64,000 bases of DNA from Entonaema liquescens (Eukaryota; Ascomycota; Sordariomycetes; Xylariales; Xylariaceae): assembly GCA_902805475.1 (NCBI GenBank), contig CADCSX010000009.1, positions 2,170,001-2,234,000 of the forward strand, read 5' to 3'. Of the stretch, positions 1 to 12,662 are shown piece after piece (the first letter of the stretch is position 1; the number at the start of each line of letters is the position of its first letter). The position numbers and the translations under genes are program-made. The notes beneath the pieces are model-generated. The model was not told where the DNA came from, ran no database searches, and worked only from the letters and a program-made list of their open reading frames with translations.

Positions 1-149
1 CCATATGTTACAAGGAAGGTTGCTCATTTTCCCATACCAATGATTCTATCTCCTCATTTTTTGAATTGTAGTGATCGTATATCGTAAATTCCTATCTAAT
101 TCGTAATAGATGGAATCGATTCTAAAGTGCTAACCTATCCATAAGGACA

Positions 150-1978
150 TTATAGTTCGTCCTTGGCATGGCCGGGCTCTACTATCTCTTCACAAACAGC
201 AGGTGTACCCACTTCCATCTTATAAACACACTTCTCTAACTCGCTAACGCGCCATAGCTCCTCCGTCTCAGCACAAGCAAGCCAAACATCCGTCTTGCGG
301 TTGGGACCATTCCAGCAGCCCTGACCGTTTTCATATCTTAGAACCACGCGTTTGCCTCGGCCTAGCCCCTTGCCGTCGTGGCGTTCTTCCTCGTCCGCTT
401 CGTCGAAGTCGAACCGGTTGAAGTTACCCATGGTAGTCTTTCCTCCACCTTTCTTGCTCTTCTGGCTAGTTTTGTCCAACCAGCATAGCTCGTACTCGTA
501 CTCGCCAGCCTCAGTCGTGATGCATTTGCCCTTCAAATATCGGAAGATATCGTCTTGGCCGTAGTCCTTCTCCAGATCACGCTGTTGCTCCTCTAGAGTT
601 CGCCTCTTGGCATTAACATCATTGGCAACGGAATCGTGTGCCTCCCGAGCAGCCCTCACAAGACGCGACTCGGTCTGCCCAGAACTCGTGTCAGCCAGCA
701 TGCCGTTCTCAATTAGCCATATCCGGAGAGAGTTGATCTTGTCGTGAAGGAATTCTCGAAGTGGGCCAGGAAGATAGGCCTCAAAACTGTATACTACATT
801 AAATTAGCTTCAGCACAAAAGGGAAACAAACAAGGCATCTTTCAAGACGTACGAATATCGGTATCGGTTGCTTCATCTTCCTCAAATTCTTTCCAGTTGA
901 TACCAGACTCTTCGCTGTCCTCCTTGAGGACTTCCGTGATATCATTGTCATTAAGCTGTTCCTGGGCTTCTCCGGCCTTCTTGGCAGCGTAGTCTTCCCA
1001 AGCTCTTACAGCCTTCTTGACACCCTCATCATTGAAGTTGGGGTTATATTCTTCCTTGAATGTTGATAGAATACTTTCTAGCTCCTGGACCTTGGCTGTG
1101 AGCTTATTGCGGTCGCCCATGACTTTGCTCAAGGTGTCTCGCAGCTCATTGACCCTCGTCTTAGCTAGTCCAGCAAGAACACCAAGCTTTCCGGGCCCTT
1201 CGTTCTTAACGACCTTAAAGCGCTCTTGGCGCTCAACCTCGTCTAGCTTGGCTTTCAAGTCGTCCCGCTTAACCTCAAGCTCCTTAATCTCGTCCGTAAG
1301 GCTTACGATCTTGGCCTCGACACGGCGGCGGAATTCCTTAGATTCTTTCACCATGGTCCTTCGGCGCTTATTCGCTCGCTCGAGGTTGTCTTTCCGCTCC
1401 TTTTCTATTCTTCTCCATTCCTTACCGATTTCTGCACACTTATTTTCGCATTTAATTCCACCCACACTCCCGTACTCCTCACTTCCATCGCAGCAGAGAT
1501 CGTAATCGCAAACGCCATCGTTTACGTACATAAAAGGGATGTATGAGCCGATGTGGCCCTTGTTCTCGCACCAGAAGCCGGGTAGGGCATTTGTGGTGTT
1601 GGTGGTACCGGAGAGAGAAGCAGGTAAAGGTTGCTCCGGGGAGAGTCGATCCAGTAGAGCACAGGCTGCCGTCCCAGGCTCGTCTGTACCATCGGGACAG
1701 TCGCACGAGTTGTCATTAACTCGGGAAGCAGGGATGGTTATAGAAGGGTGGCCTATGCATGTGAAGGTATCTTTGGTTTCGTAGAATTTAACAACTACGA
1801 AGCCGATTAGTTAGTATTGATATCCTTCATTTATAGCAGTTGATATGGTGGAGGCAAAGAAAGAAACACAAGAGGGAAACTAACACTCTGGACCAACGCC
1901 ACGTGGTAAAGAACCAGCTATAACGAACCCATTCCGAGCTGCAATGCCCAGAAGCACCAAAGCCTGAGATTGGCGCAT
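150..1978 (-). CDS. GTB1: Glucosidase II beta subunit (ER)
   Basis: Non-catalytic subunit of ER glucosidase II, which trims the inner glucoses of N-glycans and so controls calnexin-type folding cycles. Three exons join in phase: 1978-1885, 1794-853 and 793-150, giving about 559 residues. A hydrophobic leader is followed by RGVGPE, then two LDL-receptor-A-like Cys/Asp modules (CDCPDGTDEPG and CDYDLCCDGSEE). A charged coiled coil covers roughly residues 170-330. The last exon has the block FEAYLPGPLREF and a C-terminal mannose-6-phosphate-receptor-homology domain (YEYELCWLDK to GCWNGP to CVYKMEVGTP). The protein ends in KDEL, an ER-retrieval signal. Length and domain order match the family. The start was chosen at the ATG that opens the signal peptide; an upstream in-frame extension lacks signal character. 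The splice joins are inferred but phase-consistent. Confidence 0.95.
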
Positions 1979-2912
1979 CTTCACAAGGATGGAAGAAGAA
2001 AGGAGTAATTCTAATTCATGAAAATGGAAGTCAATTGGAATATTCAAAGCTTCTAAGAAAAGTTTAACGTTTCCAATCACCAAAAAAAAAGTTAATAACA
2101 CAAAAAGTTAACACGAAAGCATCTCCAGCATCTCCAGCATTTCAAGTCCCCACCACAGCTGGCAAAGCTTGGCATACCTTTTGCTTTAGGGCTCTTTTTA
2201 CTGCTCAACGCTACGTGGGGGAAACGGACCCTTGTCGAGCATTATGTAATTTAGCTACCACCCAAGGTACATGTCATTGTCCCAGCTTCCTGGGGTAAAT
2301 ACCTGGTACATGTAAGTACCTAGTACCAAAACACAATTGCTCACTGTCTCTTTTAAAAATAGGGGTTAATCCATCTCATCTCAACTCAACCTGTCAACTT
2401 ACCTAACCGCTTACCTAACCGCTTACCTACACATTTATTATTCCTAAAAGATTATTGTTTATTGCCAACGTAACTTCTTAAGGATATACTCCTATGTAAA
2501 ACAATATAGCTATATGCTGCATATATTATGGTTAGGAGTTTGTAGAATACCTAGGTAACCATGCGACGAAACGAAACATCACCATCACTATCACCCTCAT
2601 CAATATTTCACCTCTAAGTCTTTATGATTCTCATAATAATCAATTTCTAAATGCGACTTTAAACTGTCAATTCCTTCCATATGCTATCTTGCAGGGCTTC
2701 ATACCAGTATCCACAATGTATATATAGTATGAGTGTAAGTAAATATTAGGCGCTTAGATAACCCCTTTCCTTTCCTACCAGTACCAAGTCTATGAAAATA
2801 ATTTCTAAATAATACAACAGATACACTCGTCCTATTTTGCTTAGGAGACTAAATTAATTATGACTTCATGAATCTGACCACAGCTGCCATATCATCCCGT
2901 ATATGGCCAACG
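1979..2912. other. Intergenic region upstream of the glucosidase II beta gene
   Basis: No gene is visible. It lies between the start of the glucosidase II beta gene and the 3' end of the SDR gene, both on the minus strand, so it should carry the former's promoter and the latter's terminator. It is A+T-rich and contains a short 12-bp tandem repeat at about 2398-2427. Confidence 0.5.
2398..2427. repeat. 12-bp tandem repeat, about 2.5 copies
   Basis: The unit CTTACCTAACCG is repeated twice exactly and followed by a partial third copy (CTTACCTA). It sits about 420 bp upstream of the glucosidase II beta start codon. Function is unknown; it may be simple replication slippage. Confidence 0.7.
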
Positions 2913-3976
2913 TTAAATGTTTGACGAGATACCGGGTTGAATGCCTTCCAATTTATCCAAAAGTTCCCTGAAAAACTTCTTCTGGACCTCCTGGCCCCAT
3001 TTTCCAGTGACATGGTACGCAGGGCTTTATAAATAGTGAGACATTGTGGACTATGGTGGACGAGGTGAGGAGTGACTTACACTTCAACATGGCAATTTGA
3101 CAAATATTGACCATTGGACTCCTGACCAGCCAACAAGCCGTGAACCAGAACACGGCTGCCTTCTTCAGAAGAGCGAGCTAGGAGCTTCTCGAAGATCCTA
3201 AAGCCGCGGCTTCCTTGGGATTCATTTGCAAGGCCAGATTTGCAGAAACTTGGATTCGGTGTGTTGATGATAGACGCCCCCTTCCCAGAAGCACTGGTCC
3301 TTTCGGCAAACTCGCGCACGGCGTAGAGAACAAGCAGCTTACTTAGGGGATATCGGCCGGCCATGTTAGCTTTATGAGGATCGTTCAGACGATCGATAAT
3401 GCTGGGACTCTTAGGATCGAGCTCTGCGAGGGGGGCCACGTAGTGTAGCGCACTGTTCGGAATCACATAACGGCAGGGATTGTCTGTATTCTGCCCGGAC
3501 TCACGCATTTTCGGCAGGAGGAGCAAGTATAATAAAAATGTGCTGATGACATTGACATTGAGGGTCTTTTCGTTGTGTTCGCTCAAGCTATAATTGCTGG
3601 TCATAACGCCAGCATTAGCTAACACGCCGTCGAGACGTGGGAGCTGAGAGGCACGAGTCGCGAAAGCCTTGACAGAATCATAGCTATCCATATCGATAGG
3701 CCACACTTCGATTGATGATTCGGGCTGTCTAGTCACGCTGAGTATCCTTTTCTTTGCATTTTCACCTTTGGCTATGGTTCGCACCCCCATAATTAAGGTA
3801 CCAACACCAAGTCGTGATAGGTGAAGGCAGGCTTCGAAGCCAAGACCGGTATTGGCGCCAGTCACAATAATAGTCTGTTTCGGAAGTTGAGGGTTTCCAG
3901 TCGGGACCGGAAGCTTCACGAAGAGTTTTGAAGATATGACGGAGCCAACTCCATACAGCGCAGAAAAGACAGACAT
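2913..3976 (-). CDS. Short-chain dehydrogenase/reductase (SDR)
   Basis: NAD(P)-dependent oxidoreductase of the classical SDR fold, substrate unknown. Two exons (3976-3081, 3024-2913) give 335 residues. The cofactor loop TGANTGLG is at residues 39-46, the NAG motif at 121-123, the catalytic Ser at 175 (NSALHYV) and the YPLSK active site (Y209, K213) at the expected spacing. The second exon encodes VPAYHVTGKWGQEVQ and a C-terminus typical of fungal retinol-dehydrogenase-like SDRs; without it the ORF would stop just after the intron donor. The gene is transcribed divergently from a Zn2Cys6 regulator 566 bp away, so they may share control. It could act in secondary metabolism or detoxification; the sequence does not decide. 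Confidence 0.92.
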
Positions 3977-4542
3977 GGCGGCTTGAAGACGTGTTAAAGT
4001 TATTTCTCGTTAAAATGACAGTGTTTTGATATTGAGGAGCTAGCTAAATGAGAAAGACATCGGATCTCTAAGTGCCATTTTATATTTCATTTTTTCTTAT
4101 TCTCCCCAAAGGCTATGTCGTGATATGTATTAATTTCCGCCTACACGGATTTTATACGTCCTTTCGTTCGTGGCGTCTACCTGTAGCTTTGTTATTGCTG
4201 ATTGAATCACTTATAGGATGATGATGATGAATGGAGGGTTCTAATTGGGCCGGAGTTGTAAGCCTCATCTTCGTCCACTAGCGGAGATAATATCTCCGCT
4301 CACGTCCCCCTTATTTCTTAGCTCCCCTTACCGCCACAAATCGAGCCAGAGGAATACACTAACATCGAGTTATAGCGCATATAATATATCCGGTCCTGTG
4401 TATACATGGGTTTTCCTATTTTCAGCTGTGACGATTGGACTTTTACATTCAGACGTAATACGACTTATCCCCGTACGTAGGGCTCGAGGAAAAGAAACGG
4501 AATGTTAGATGGATTCCAGTTATCCATGTTCTCGTAACTACC
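3977..4542. promoter_or_regulatory. Divergent promoter region, SDR / Zn2Cys6 factor
   Basis: The 566 bp between the two start codons must contain promoters for both genes. A GATGATGATGATGA run lies near 4218. No specific operator could be assigned by eye, although Zn2Cys6 proteins often bind CGG triplets in such shared regions. Confidence 0.45.
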
Positions 4543-6855
4543 ATGGACATAGGCCGCAGGAAGGTGGAAAAAAGAAATCGGCCACCCGTCTCTTGTGAGC
4601 CATGCCGGACTCGAAAGTAAGTCTCATTCTCTGAACTGTCACCGCACTGGTAAGCTTACGTATATCTCATAGGCTGAAGTGCAACCGAGTTTTACCATGC
4701 GATTCTTGTATCAGACGGGATAAGGCCTCATTATGCAGCTATGCGGCCAATGCTAGTCGGGGCGAGCCAAGCAATACCCAGCCGCGCGGCTTGAAAGATA
4801 GACTCAATACTCTCGAGAATTTGGTGTCTTCTTTATTGTCGGGAGATGCTGTCGTCCAACCCGGGCTAGCTACGAGGGGAGGGCTTCCCACAAACAATAC
4901 CCTAGGTATTACACCACCAGCAGAGAGCTATCACAGACCCTTGAAGAGCAATCCGAGCTCTACTAGCCCGAGCGTGGGAGAAGACGCTCTTACCCCTGAG
5001 ACCCCTCACCTTCAGGAAACTGCAGATGGTCAAGTGAACTACATCGATCCCAACCATTGGTTATCTATATTGGACGACATAAAAGAGGTTCGAGAGCACT
5101 TGTCAGCATCAGATCAGACTATGGCACAGAGTGAAAAGGGGCCCGTCGTAGATCGCGTGGTGTTGGACGCCAGTTTTCTATTGAGCTCAGACCAGATTTC
5201 GAGCCTTGACGAGATTCTAAGCTCATTGCCATCTCAACCAATCTGTGATATGCTGCTCTCTTGGTATTTCAGCTCCCGGTTTATGGTCCTAGGTAAGATA
5301 TTAAAGTCTAGTATGTGGTAACTGATTCGCTAACTTACACAACCGGCAAGGTCTTATACACCCAGATAAATTCCAAAGTGAAGTAAGTCTTTTATTACTC
5401 ATGTTATCCGCGCGACTACGACTTACGGTGATCATGTAGTACGCTTCATTCTGGGAGTCACCTCTAACAACACCACCGCTTTGGATAGCCCTTCTCTTCT
5501 CGGTACTTAGTGTCGCAGTGAGCCTACGAACGGTATCGAACATAAGAGAGCCTGATGGGTTAATCCCTCCCATAAATTTGTTACAGCACAGAGCATTGCA
5601 GTGTCTCGTTCTGGGACGATATGCTACTGCTAATGCACATGCCCTGGAGGCTTTTCTACTCCATATCCAAAGTTGCTTCTTCAGTCATGGAAGTAGCCCA
5701 GTGGATCTGTGGTTTGAAATGGGCACAATCATCCGCTTGGCATTTAGGATGGGCTACCACCGCGACCCAAGCAACTTAAAAGGCATCTCTCCATTCGACG
5801 GCGAAATGCGACGAAGAGTTTGGATCAATACATTCCAAATAGACGCATTAGTGTCCTTCCAGATGGGTTTCCCAAGTATGATACCCAACCAGTTTTGCGA
5901 CACCGAGGTTCCGAGAAATTTGGAATACTCTGATCTCCATGTTGACATGACAGAGCTACCACCGCCGAGACCCCTTTCGGAGAACACTCACATACTTTAC
6001 ACCATTGTCAAAGCGAGTGTGATGGCTATGTTCAAAAGGATTGTTGCGAGCACACAATCGCTTGTAGTGCCATCGTATGACGAAACGATTGCGCTCGACA
6101 CAGAAATAAACCAAGTATACGGCAAGGTACCGGAGCTTTTGAAGCGACGGGATGTCAATCGTTCTTATATAGATCATCCTTGTCTCATATGGCAACGATT
6201 TACAATAGAGCTCCTCTACCTTAAAAGCCTTATCATACTTCATCGACGCTACATCAGCTATGAACTGCAAAGTCCTAGATTCGAACAGTCACGACATGCC
6301 TGCGCTGAAGCGGCTCTCGATATCGTTTCCCGGCAAATAGATATACACAAGGCGTGCGAGCCTGGTGGGCGACTATACGAGGATAGGTGGATGTTCTTTT
6401 CGCTACCAGTGCATGATTTCCTCTTAGCTTCCATGGTTCTCTGTCTGGACTTGTCCGTCCGTATGCGATCTCGAAGTGGAGACTTTACCGAAAGAAGGGA
6501 TATACAACAACTTATAAGTAGGGAGTATCGAGCGCTCCAGGAGTCTCAACGGATATGGACTGTTAACAGAGCAGAATCTCCCGATGCGCAGACTGCAGCA
6601 CTTGCGCTTGGCCTAATGATCAAGAAGGTCGCACAGAATGACGTTGGTTTCTCTGTGGCGGAGGAAAATGTTTCGTCAGGGGTCATTGATCCCATTCTCG
6701 ATTCGGAATTGCCGTACGCAGCTACCATGTCACAGATGATTGACGGATCCGAGAGTATAGACTGGGTAAGTGCACAAGAATGATGCGGAACACAGCAAAG
6801 GGAAACTTTCTAACTAAAGCGATAGAGTCTATTGGACCAATATTTCCAGTACTAA
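4543..6855 (+). CDS. Zn2Cys6 fungal transcription factor
   Basis: Sequence-specific nuclear regulator. Five exons (4543-4616, 4673-5292, 5351-5382, 5440-6765, 6826-6855) give 693 residues. The N-terminal binuclear zinc cluster is split by the first intron and reads C-x2-C-x6-C-x5-C-x2-C-x8-C, starting at SCEPC. A short linker and a disordered Ser/Pro region precede the fungal-specific TF middle domain, with the typical blocks GTIIRLAFRMGYHRDP and GEMRRRVWINTFQIDA. The last exon is only 30 nt and replaces a longer read-through tail (VSAQE) with SLLDQYFQY; the intron has a clear CTAAC branch site. The third exon is only 32 nt. The target may be the divergent SDR gene, which is inference from position. 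Confidence 0.92.
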
Positions 6856-7922
6856 CTAAGCATTGAGCCTTGGGGGGCTTAATGAACCCCCCGATAGTAA
6901 GTGCATGTTATAAAACAAAATCGACAACATAGAAATCAAATATAAAAAATGTAAAAAATTAAATCGTTATATTATTTCTTGATTCTCTAGGTTGAATGTA
7001 TGGTTTCTTGATCCTATTGAAACTCTTTTGTTGACATGAATATATTTGCATGCTGTATTCGGAGAGCTTCCATCCTCATAACTTATAACTTATAAACGTA
7101 GTGAACAGATGACTATTAACTACTTAACTAAAGGTAGTCAACATATATTACTATCAAGTAAGCATGTCGAGTATAACATAGAATCAGCAAGACTCTTTAG
7201 TGGCTATATAATCTTTACAGACTTAGAAATCATAGTGAGAGATAATCCAGAGTCTTCCAAACTTCTTCCGTCTTTACACCGCACAGCTGCCGAACAATAA
7301 ACCCGGGAAATGCGGGGCGACTCTCCAGCGGCTAATCCAAGCTCGACTCTTGATACCTGGCCAAGACAAGCTGGACAAGGTAAACAGGCAATAATATGTA
7401 TTATTTTGGTTCGGGGATAAAGTAGCGCCAGAGAAAGAGGGTCGAGCTCCCCCACATCAATTCTAGAATCGTTATTCCCTAGTTCATCATAGCCTTCACA
7501 AGAAAAAGACCTAGACCCCTTGATCCTCCTCGCCCCCTGAGCAATAGCAAATATGCTGCTCTCTCTTGCGTACAGACCCCTGTCCCCCACAAACTGCCGT
7601 CCCAACGCCCCCAATCCAATGGACTAGTCTACCTTAAGTCCCGAGGTCAACCTTTCGGTTGTACTACCTGCGCGTCGTATCACTCACTTCCATCTTTTTT
7701 TTTTTTTTTTTTTTTTCTTAACATGGCTTCTATCGAATCCCGGTTCTCGCGATGAACTGGTAGTACGAATCAGATCTGAAATGAAACATCAACCTATCTT
7801 GTTCGATTTCCCACGATAGTAGCAAATTCATGTTTAGTGTGCGCATGCAATATAGCTTTACGTCACGTTCTCTTCTTTCATTAATAAGACAGCCATCTAA
7901 GTACTATTTATAAGAGAAGGCA
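6856..7922. other. Intergenic region with poly-T tract
   Basis: No convincing gene. A minus-strand open frame of 136 codons at 7204-7614 has no recognisable domain. A T-tract of about 20 nt lies near 7697, upstream of the acyl-CoA synthetase gene, in a pyrimidine-rich stretch typical of fungal promoters. Confidence 0.5.
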
Positions 7923-10209
7923 ATGGCGGCGATTGGTAAGATGAAATATTCCTTGTGCTTTATATCCTTGAGACAGCTAACTGACCAACGCAGCTGCGGC
8001 GTCGATAGCTGCCACCGCGGCTGGCCTCACGTATCTCGACGGCAAATTCCATCTGCGGCAGGACTGGCAGGCCATCCGCGCAAAAAAGCAGGGCGCGAAG
8101 CTCTTCCAGCAAGCCAGTGAGCCTACCTTCTGAAAGACTCCCTCCTGGAACGTGGACGCAGCTTACACAACCTTTTCCGCTCATGTAGTCCGAGAAAAGC
8201 GCCTCTCGTCCTACTACTTCTTCGAGAAGCACGCTCAGACCACGCCCAGCAAGGAGTGCATCTGGTCGCGTCAGGGCAGCTTCACCTACGCGGAGACTTA
8301 TTACCGCGTCAACCAGTATGCCCAGTGGTTCTTAAAACACGGCGGCGTTAAGCCGGGCGACCTCGTCGCCCTGTTCATGGCCAACAGTCCCGATTTTGTC
8401 TTCGCTTGGATGGGGTTATTAGCTATCGGCGCAGCCCCGGCCCTCATCAACCACAACCTAACGAAACAGGCTCTGCTACACTGTCTGGGCATTTCGGAAG
8501 CCAAACTCGTGCTAGCCGATGGCGCACCTCAATTACTAGAACGCCTCGATGCCGTCCAGGAAGAATTGTCTGCGCAAGGTGTGAGTATCGTGAAACTAGT
8601 CGATATTAAGCCCGAAATCGATGCCACGAAGGGTGAACGGCCGCCTGACGAGTTACGTGAGAACGTTCGCCCGGACTCACCATTTGGTCTGTTTTATACT
8701 AGCGGTACGACCGGCTTACCCAAAGCCTGCACATTGCCCGCTGCAGCCGCCTTTAACTATGGCGTTAGCATAGACTGTGGCTTCTCGTACGTTAAGGGCA
8801 ATAATCAACGTTACTACGACTGCATGCCGCTGTATCACGGCACAGGAGGTATTAGCGGCATGACGCAGCTTCTGACGGGCCAGACGCTATGCATCGCGCC
8901 CAAGTTCAGTGTCTCGGGGTTCTGGGATGATATTCGAGATAGCCGCGCTACGTGGTTCGTTTACGTCGGCGAGACATTGCGATATCTACTGGCAGCGCCG
9001 CCGTCACCACGCGATAAAGAACACAACGTGCATTCCATCTACGGAAACGGGCTGCGGCCGGATGTCTGGAAGCCGTTTCGCGACCGTTTCGGCATCGACA
9101 CTATCTTCGAGTTCTTCAACTCGACTGAGGGCATCATGCCACTAGACAACCCAGCTCGAGGCGACTTCCGTGCCCACGCTGTTGGCCACCATGGCTTCTT
9201 GCAGCGGTGGCGGTTTTATAACGTCTTCATACCGGTCGAAATTGACGTCGATACGGGAGACATCGCGCGGGATCCCAAGACGGGGTTTGCCCGGCGCGTT
9301 CCCTACTCTGTTGGCGGTGAGATACTTGTAACACAACCGCCTACAATCACGCCGGCTTTCCCTGGTTATTACCGCAACGAAGAAGCGACAGCGAAGAAAT
9401 ACGTGCGCGATGTGTTCCGGAAAGGGGACTTATACTACCGGACAGGCGATGCCTTGCGACGAGATGATGACGGGCGATGGTTCTTCCTAGATAGACTGGG
9501 CGATACATTTCGATGGAAGGGAGAGAATGTATCTACGGCCGAAGTGTCTGAAGTACTGGGCCGATTCCCAGGAGTGAGTGAAGCAACCGTGTACGGCGTA
9601 TCTTTACCGAATCACGACGGAAAGGCCGGTATGGCAGCTATCTACATCGACCCGGCCGTCAAGGATTTCGACTATAACGGATTACTAAAGTAAGTTTACT
9701 ATTCCCGAGACCCCTTTTTTCTTTTCAAGAACCTTTCTTGTGTCACCTTGTTTATGAACGTATCGCCATGAACTTCTTCCCCGCTGCCTCCCCGCTCTCG
9801 CATCCCAACAAAACGCCACCAATCCTCCCGCGTATTGTACACCCAATACCAATGTACCGATATAGTTATCAACATATGCACGTAACCTCTAATACCCCTT
9901 AAGGGTATTAGAAGAAAAGCCACCTAATTTCCTCTTTTGCTAACCACAATTCTCACCGGGAACAGACACGCCCGTGCCCACCTCCCTAAGTACGCCGTCC
10001 CCATTTTCATACGCCGCATCTCCGCGCGTTCCGCCACCCATAACAACAAACAAGATAAGGTTCCGCTTAAGCGCGCTGGTGTCGACCCGGCTCAGACTGC
10101 GCCCGACCCTGTCTTCTGGGTTCCCGACCACGCCAAGGGCGGCACCGCCTACGTGCCATTTACACAGCAGGACTGGGACGCATTAAAGGGAGGCCGGGCT
10201 AAGCTATGA
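7923..10209 (+). CDS. FAT1/FATP-type very-long-chain acyl-CoA synthetase / fatty acid transporter
   Basis: ANL-superfamily enzyme that forms acyl-CoA from fatty acid, ATP and CoA, probably on ER, lipid-droplet, peroxisome or plasma membrane. Four exons (7923-7935, 7994-8116, 8189-9689, 9966-10209) give 626 residues. The first exon is only 13 nt. An N-terminal hydrophobic Ala-rich segment precedes the catalytic region. The AMP-binding loop YTSGTTGLPKA lies near residues 215-225, followed by FEFFNSTEG, YYRTGD and the hinge block FLDRLGDTFRWKGENVSTAEV. The C-terminal KYAVPIFIRR and final residues are typical of FATP proteins. All three introns keep phase. Substrate range cannot be read from sequence. 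It belongs to the same metabolism as the thiolase at 56 kb but is not clustered with it. Confidence 0.94.
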
Positions 10210-11139
10210 AGATACGAAGCAAAAGAAAGTAATTAGGACATGCGCAAATGTCTAGGCATCCTAAATGAGTTATGCCGTGGTGCATTAGCCGGTTACGAAT
10301 CAAGCGCCCCCTTGAGTCTCAGATAGATATCACTCATGTGAGACAGGTGGCGTCATGAACCAAGTGAGTTATTTAATGTATATAGTCAAGTCTGGCGGCA
10401 CTACTTTACATGGCTAGAAGAAGATACGTATGAATATCTAGTCTAAACCCATAGAGAACAATAGATAAGGGAAATATGAGAGGGATGTACAGTTCAAAGT
10501 GCTTTCCGCAATATGTACCTTATGTGAAGCGCCCATTCATATTAGCCACGCCCTACTAAGTAGTCGCGACTTTAACTTGAATTAAAATCCTGCGTAAACA
10601 TATTTACTTGCTTCTACTAGCCCTGGTAATATACGAACTCTTCGAGTTACTTAGGTATGTAAAGAGTATATAGCTCACCGCGATGCTAAATAGAAAAAAC
10701 CTTAGGTACATAGCCCTTCTATCGTTGAATCATGTCGACGTGGGTATAACTCATTTCGTAAATAGCATCATAAGGACGTAGGTAATCGTATCGTAGGTTA
10801 CAATTATTTCCTCCTATTTTCTGCCCCTAGTATTTTGAACTTGATTTTCAAGAGATGGCCATCGATTAGCGCAACGCGCTGGTTGTTAGGCTGACACTGT
10901 CGATTCCTAGCTAGGTGCGGACCGTCTCGGCCACTGCTCCGATGTATAACCAAAGGGCCTGGGTCGTGTCAGATGGTGTCTTCATGCGAGGAAAGAAGTG
11001 TCGACGTACTTACTCGGTTCCGATGTCCTCGCTCTTAGTATTGATGGCCCTGGTGTTGATGCTTTTGATGTGCTGGGTGATCTACTACTCCCTGATTTCG
11101 TAGACTTAACGATACCATTGCCGGGCGTCCGGGCTTCTT
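10210..11139. other. Intergenic region
   Basis: Sequence between the 3' ends of two convergent genes. It is A+T-rich with many stop codons in all frames. The only sizeable open frame (62 codons, 10915-11103) has no recognisable features. Confidence 0.5.
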
Positions 11140-12662
11140 TCATAGAGCGGGGAACGACTTTCTATGACTAAGATTAGCATCGCCATAGCATAGTAAAGGT
11201 TCAAGTCCCTGACGTACATCATTGTCACCGTCTGATAGGTTCCAGGGGTCCTTATTCGCCACCAACTCCGCGTAATCTGGGCGAGGAACGCTTCTGGGTG
11301 TGCGACGCGGTTTCTCGGTCTCCAACTCTTCATTATCTGATTCATTGGTAACTGCAGGGTTACGGAGTTTACTAGATGGCGTATAATTCTTGTCATCCTC
11401 TTTGCTTTTTCGTACAATGAGGTTCTCCGCCGCTTGGATATTCTTAGATTTCGACCTTCCGGGGACGACTACAGACGTTGAATGTTAGTCTAGAGAATGC
11501 TTCAAAAATGAATCGGATATCCCCTAGGAGATTAGAGGATGGCTAGAATGTCTTACAGGTGTGTGGTGATGGGCCAAGATGTTCCTTAATCCAATACTTG
11601 CTGACTAGGCTAGAACCTTCGACTACGAGCAACAATTAGCATGGCAAACGGTGCGCAAGAGTAAAATTGCTCACTTTCGCATGCGAAATTTTCGAAAATG
11701 TATTCGTTAGAGAGTTCTTCGCCGTCTAACCCAGTCTCTCCGTGATTTTGGAAATGCTTCAAAGCTCTGTTATACGCTAGAGGCGGATCCGTGAAGAATC
11801 CCGTTTGGCAATTGGACCTGTTACATCGTATGACGAAGAAGCCTTGACGATCCGCATGACGAAATATACGCTCCCCGGTCTCCAGGTTCGGGAATGCTAT
11901 CTTGCGGAATATATCTGATTGAGCTCTGCCCGACGTCTGGCCATAAATCAGCTGGCTAAGAAGCTACATCAAGAAATAGATGGTCTAGTTTGATCTCACC
12001 TTCCCACCATCTACTCTGCGTCGCTTCCCATTCGTGATGCTTTCGCCATCTGTACTGACCCGCTTGGGCGCTCTGTTAGGCATGGGGTTTTCAGATAGAA
12101 TCTGATTTTGTATCTGGTGGTCGATATTGGGACCTATGTTCGGCGACACATTAATATTAGTAGGACTTGAAGAGTGATCCTTGATTGAACTAGATGCTCC
12201 TTGGTCGTGGACCTGCGATGACAATGGAGGAATGCTTGACAAGACATCTGCGCCAAGGACAGTGCTAAAATAATTGTCGCGAACCGGGGACATAAAAGGT
12301 GTTGGGGGTCGAATAGTCAACGTCGAAGCACTGGGAATGACACTTAAATATTTGGGGGTAACGGGGATAAGTTCCGAGACGGTACTCTCGATCGTATCGG
12401 GGTCGACTTCAAGTAGTTGCAACTTCTTGCGCAGACCTAGGATTAACTTCTCCTTGTCTTGCTCATATGCCTGGCGCTCTTTATCGACTTCCCGAAGGAG
12501 AGCTCTTAACTTGGGCACGTGGCTCCGCGCCAACTCATCATCTCGCTCTCGAGTCAATTGCTGTAATTCCTTCTTGACATAAGAAGCAGCGAAATCAGAA
12601 ATGGCATTATTGAGCTTGCCGACAGGACTGCCATGGTCGCCCGGTGGCGTCTCGTCAGCCAT
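11140..12662 (-). CDS. Conserved-type hypothetical protein with coiled coil and Cys/His-rich C-terminal half
   Basis: Function not recognised. Four phase-consistent exons (12662-12000, 11963-11675, 11604-11557, 11468-11140) give 442 residues. Residues about 15-90 are a charged amphipathic coiled coil (QQLTRERDDELAR to LRKKLQLLEVD). A Ser/Pro/Asn-rich linker follows, with a basic cluster KRRRVDGGK that may be a nuclear signal. The second exon encodes a C-x4-C ... H-x4-H pattern (CNRSNC to KHFQNH), which could be a zinc-binding fold. The tail has an acidic/basic linker and PDYAELVANKDPWNL. A nuclear role is a guess. The 37-nt first intron is short for this genome, so exon 1/2 joining is less certain than the rest, although phase is kept. 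Confidence 0.7.

Noticed and set aside
352..564. Small plus-strand frames opposite the glucosidase gene
   Set aside because: Antisense shadows of well-supported exons.
7204..7614. 136-codon open frame on the minus strand
   Set aside because: No domain, signal peptide or splice context, and composition like the surrounding intergenic DNA.
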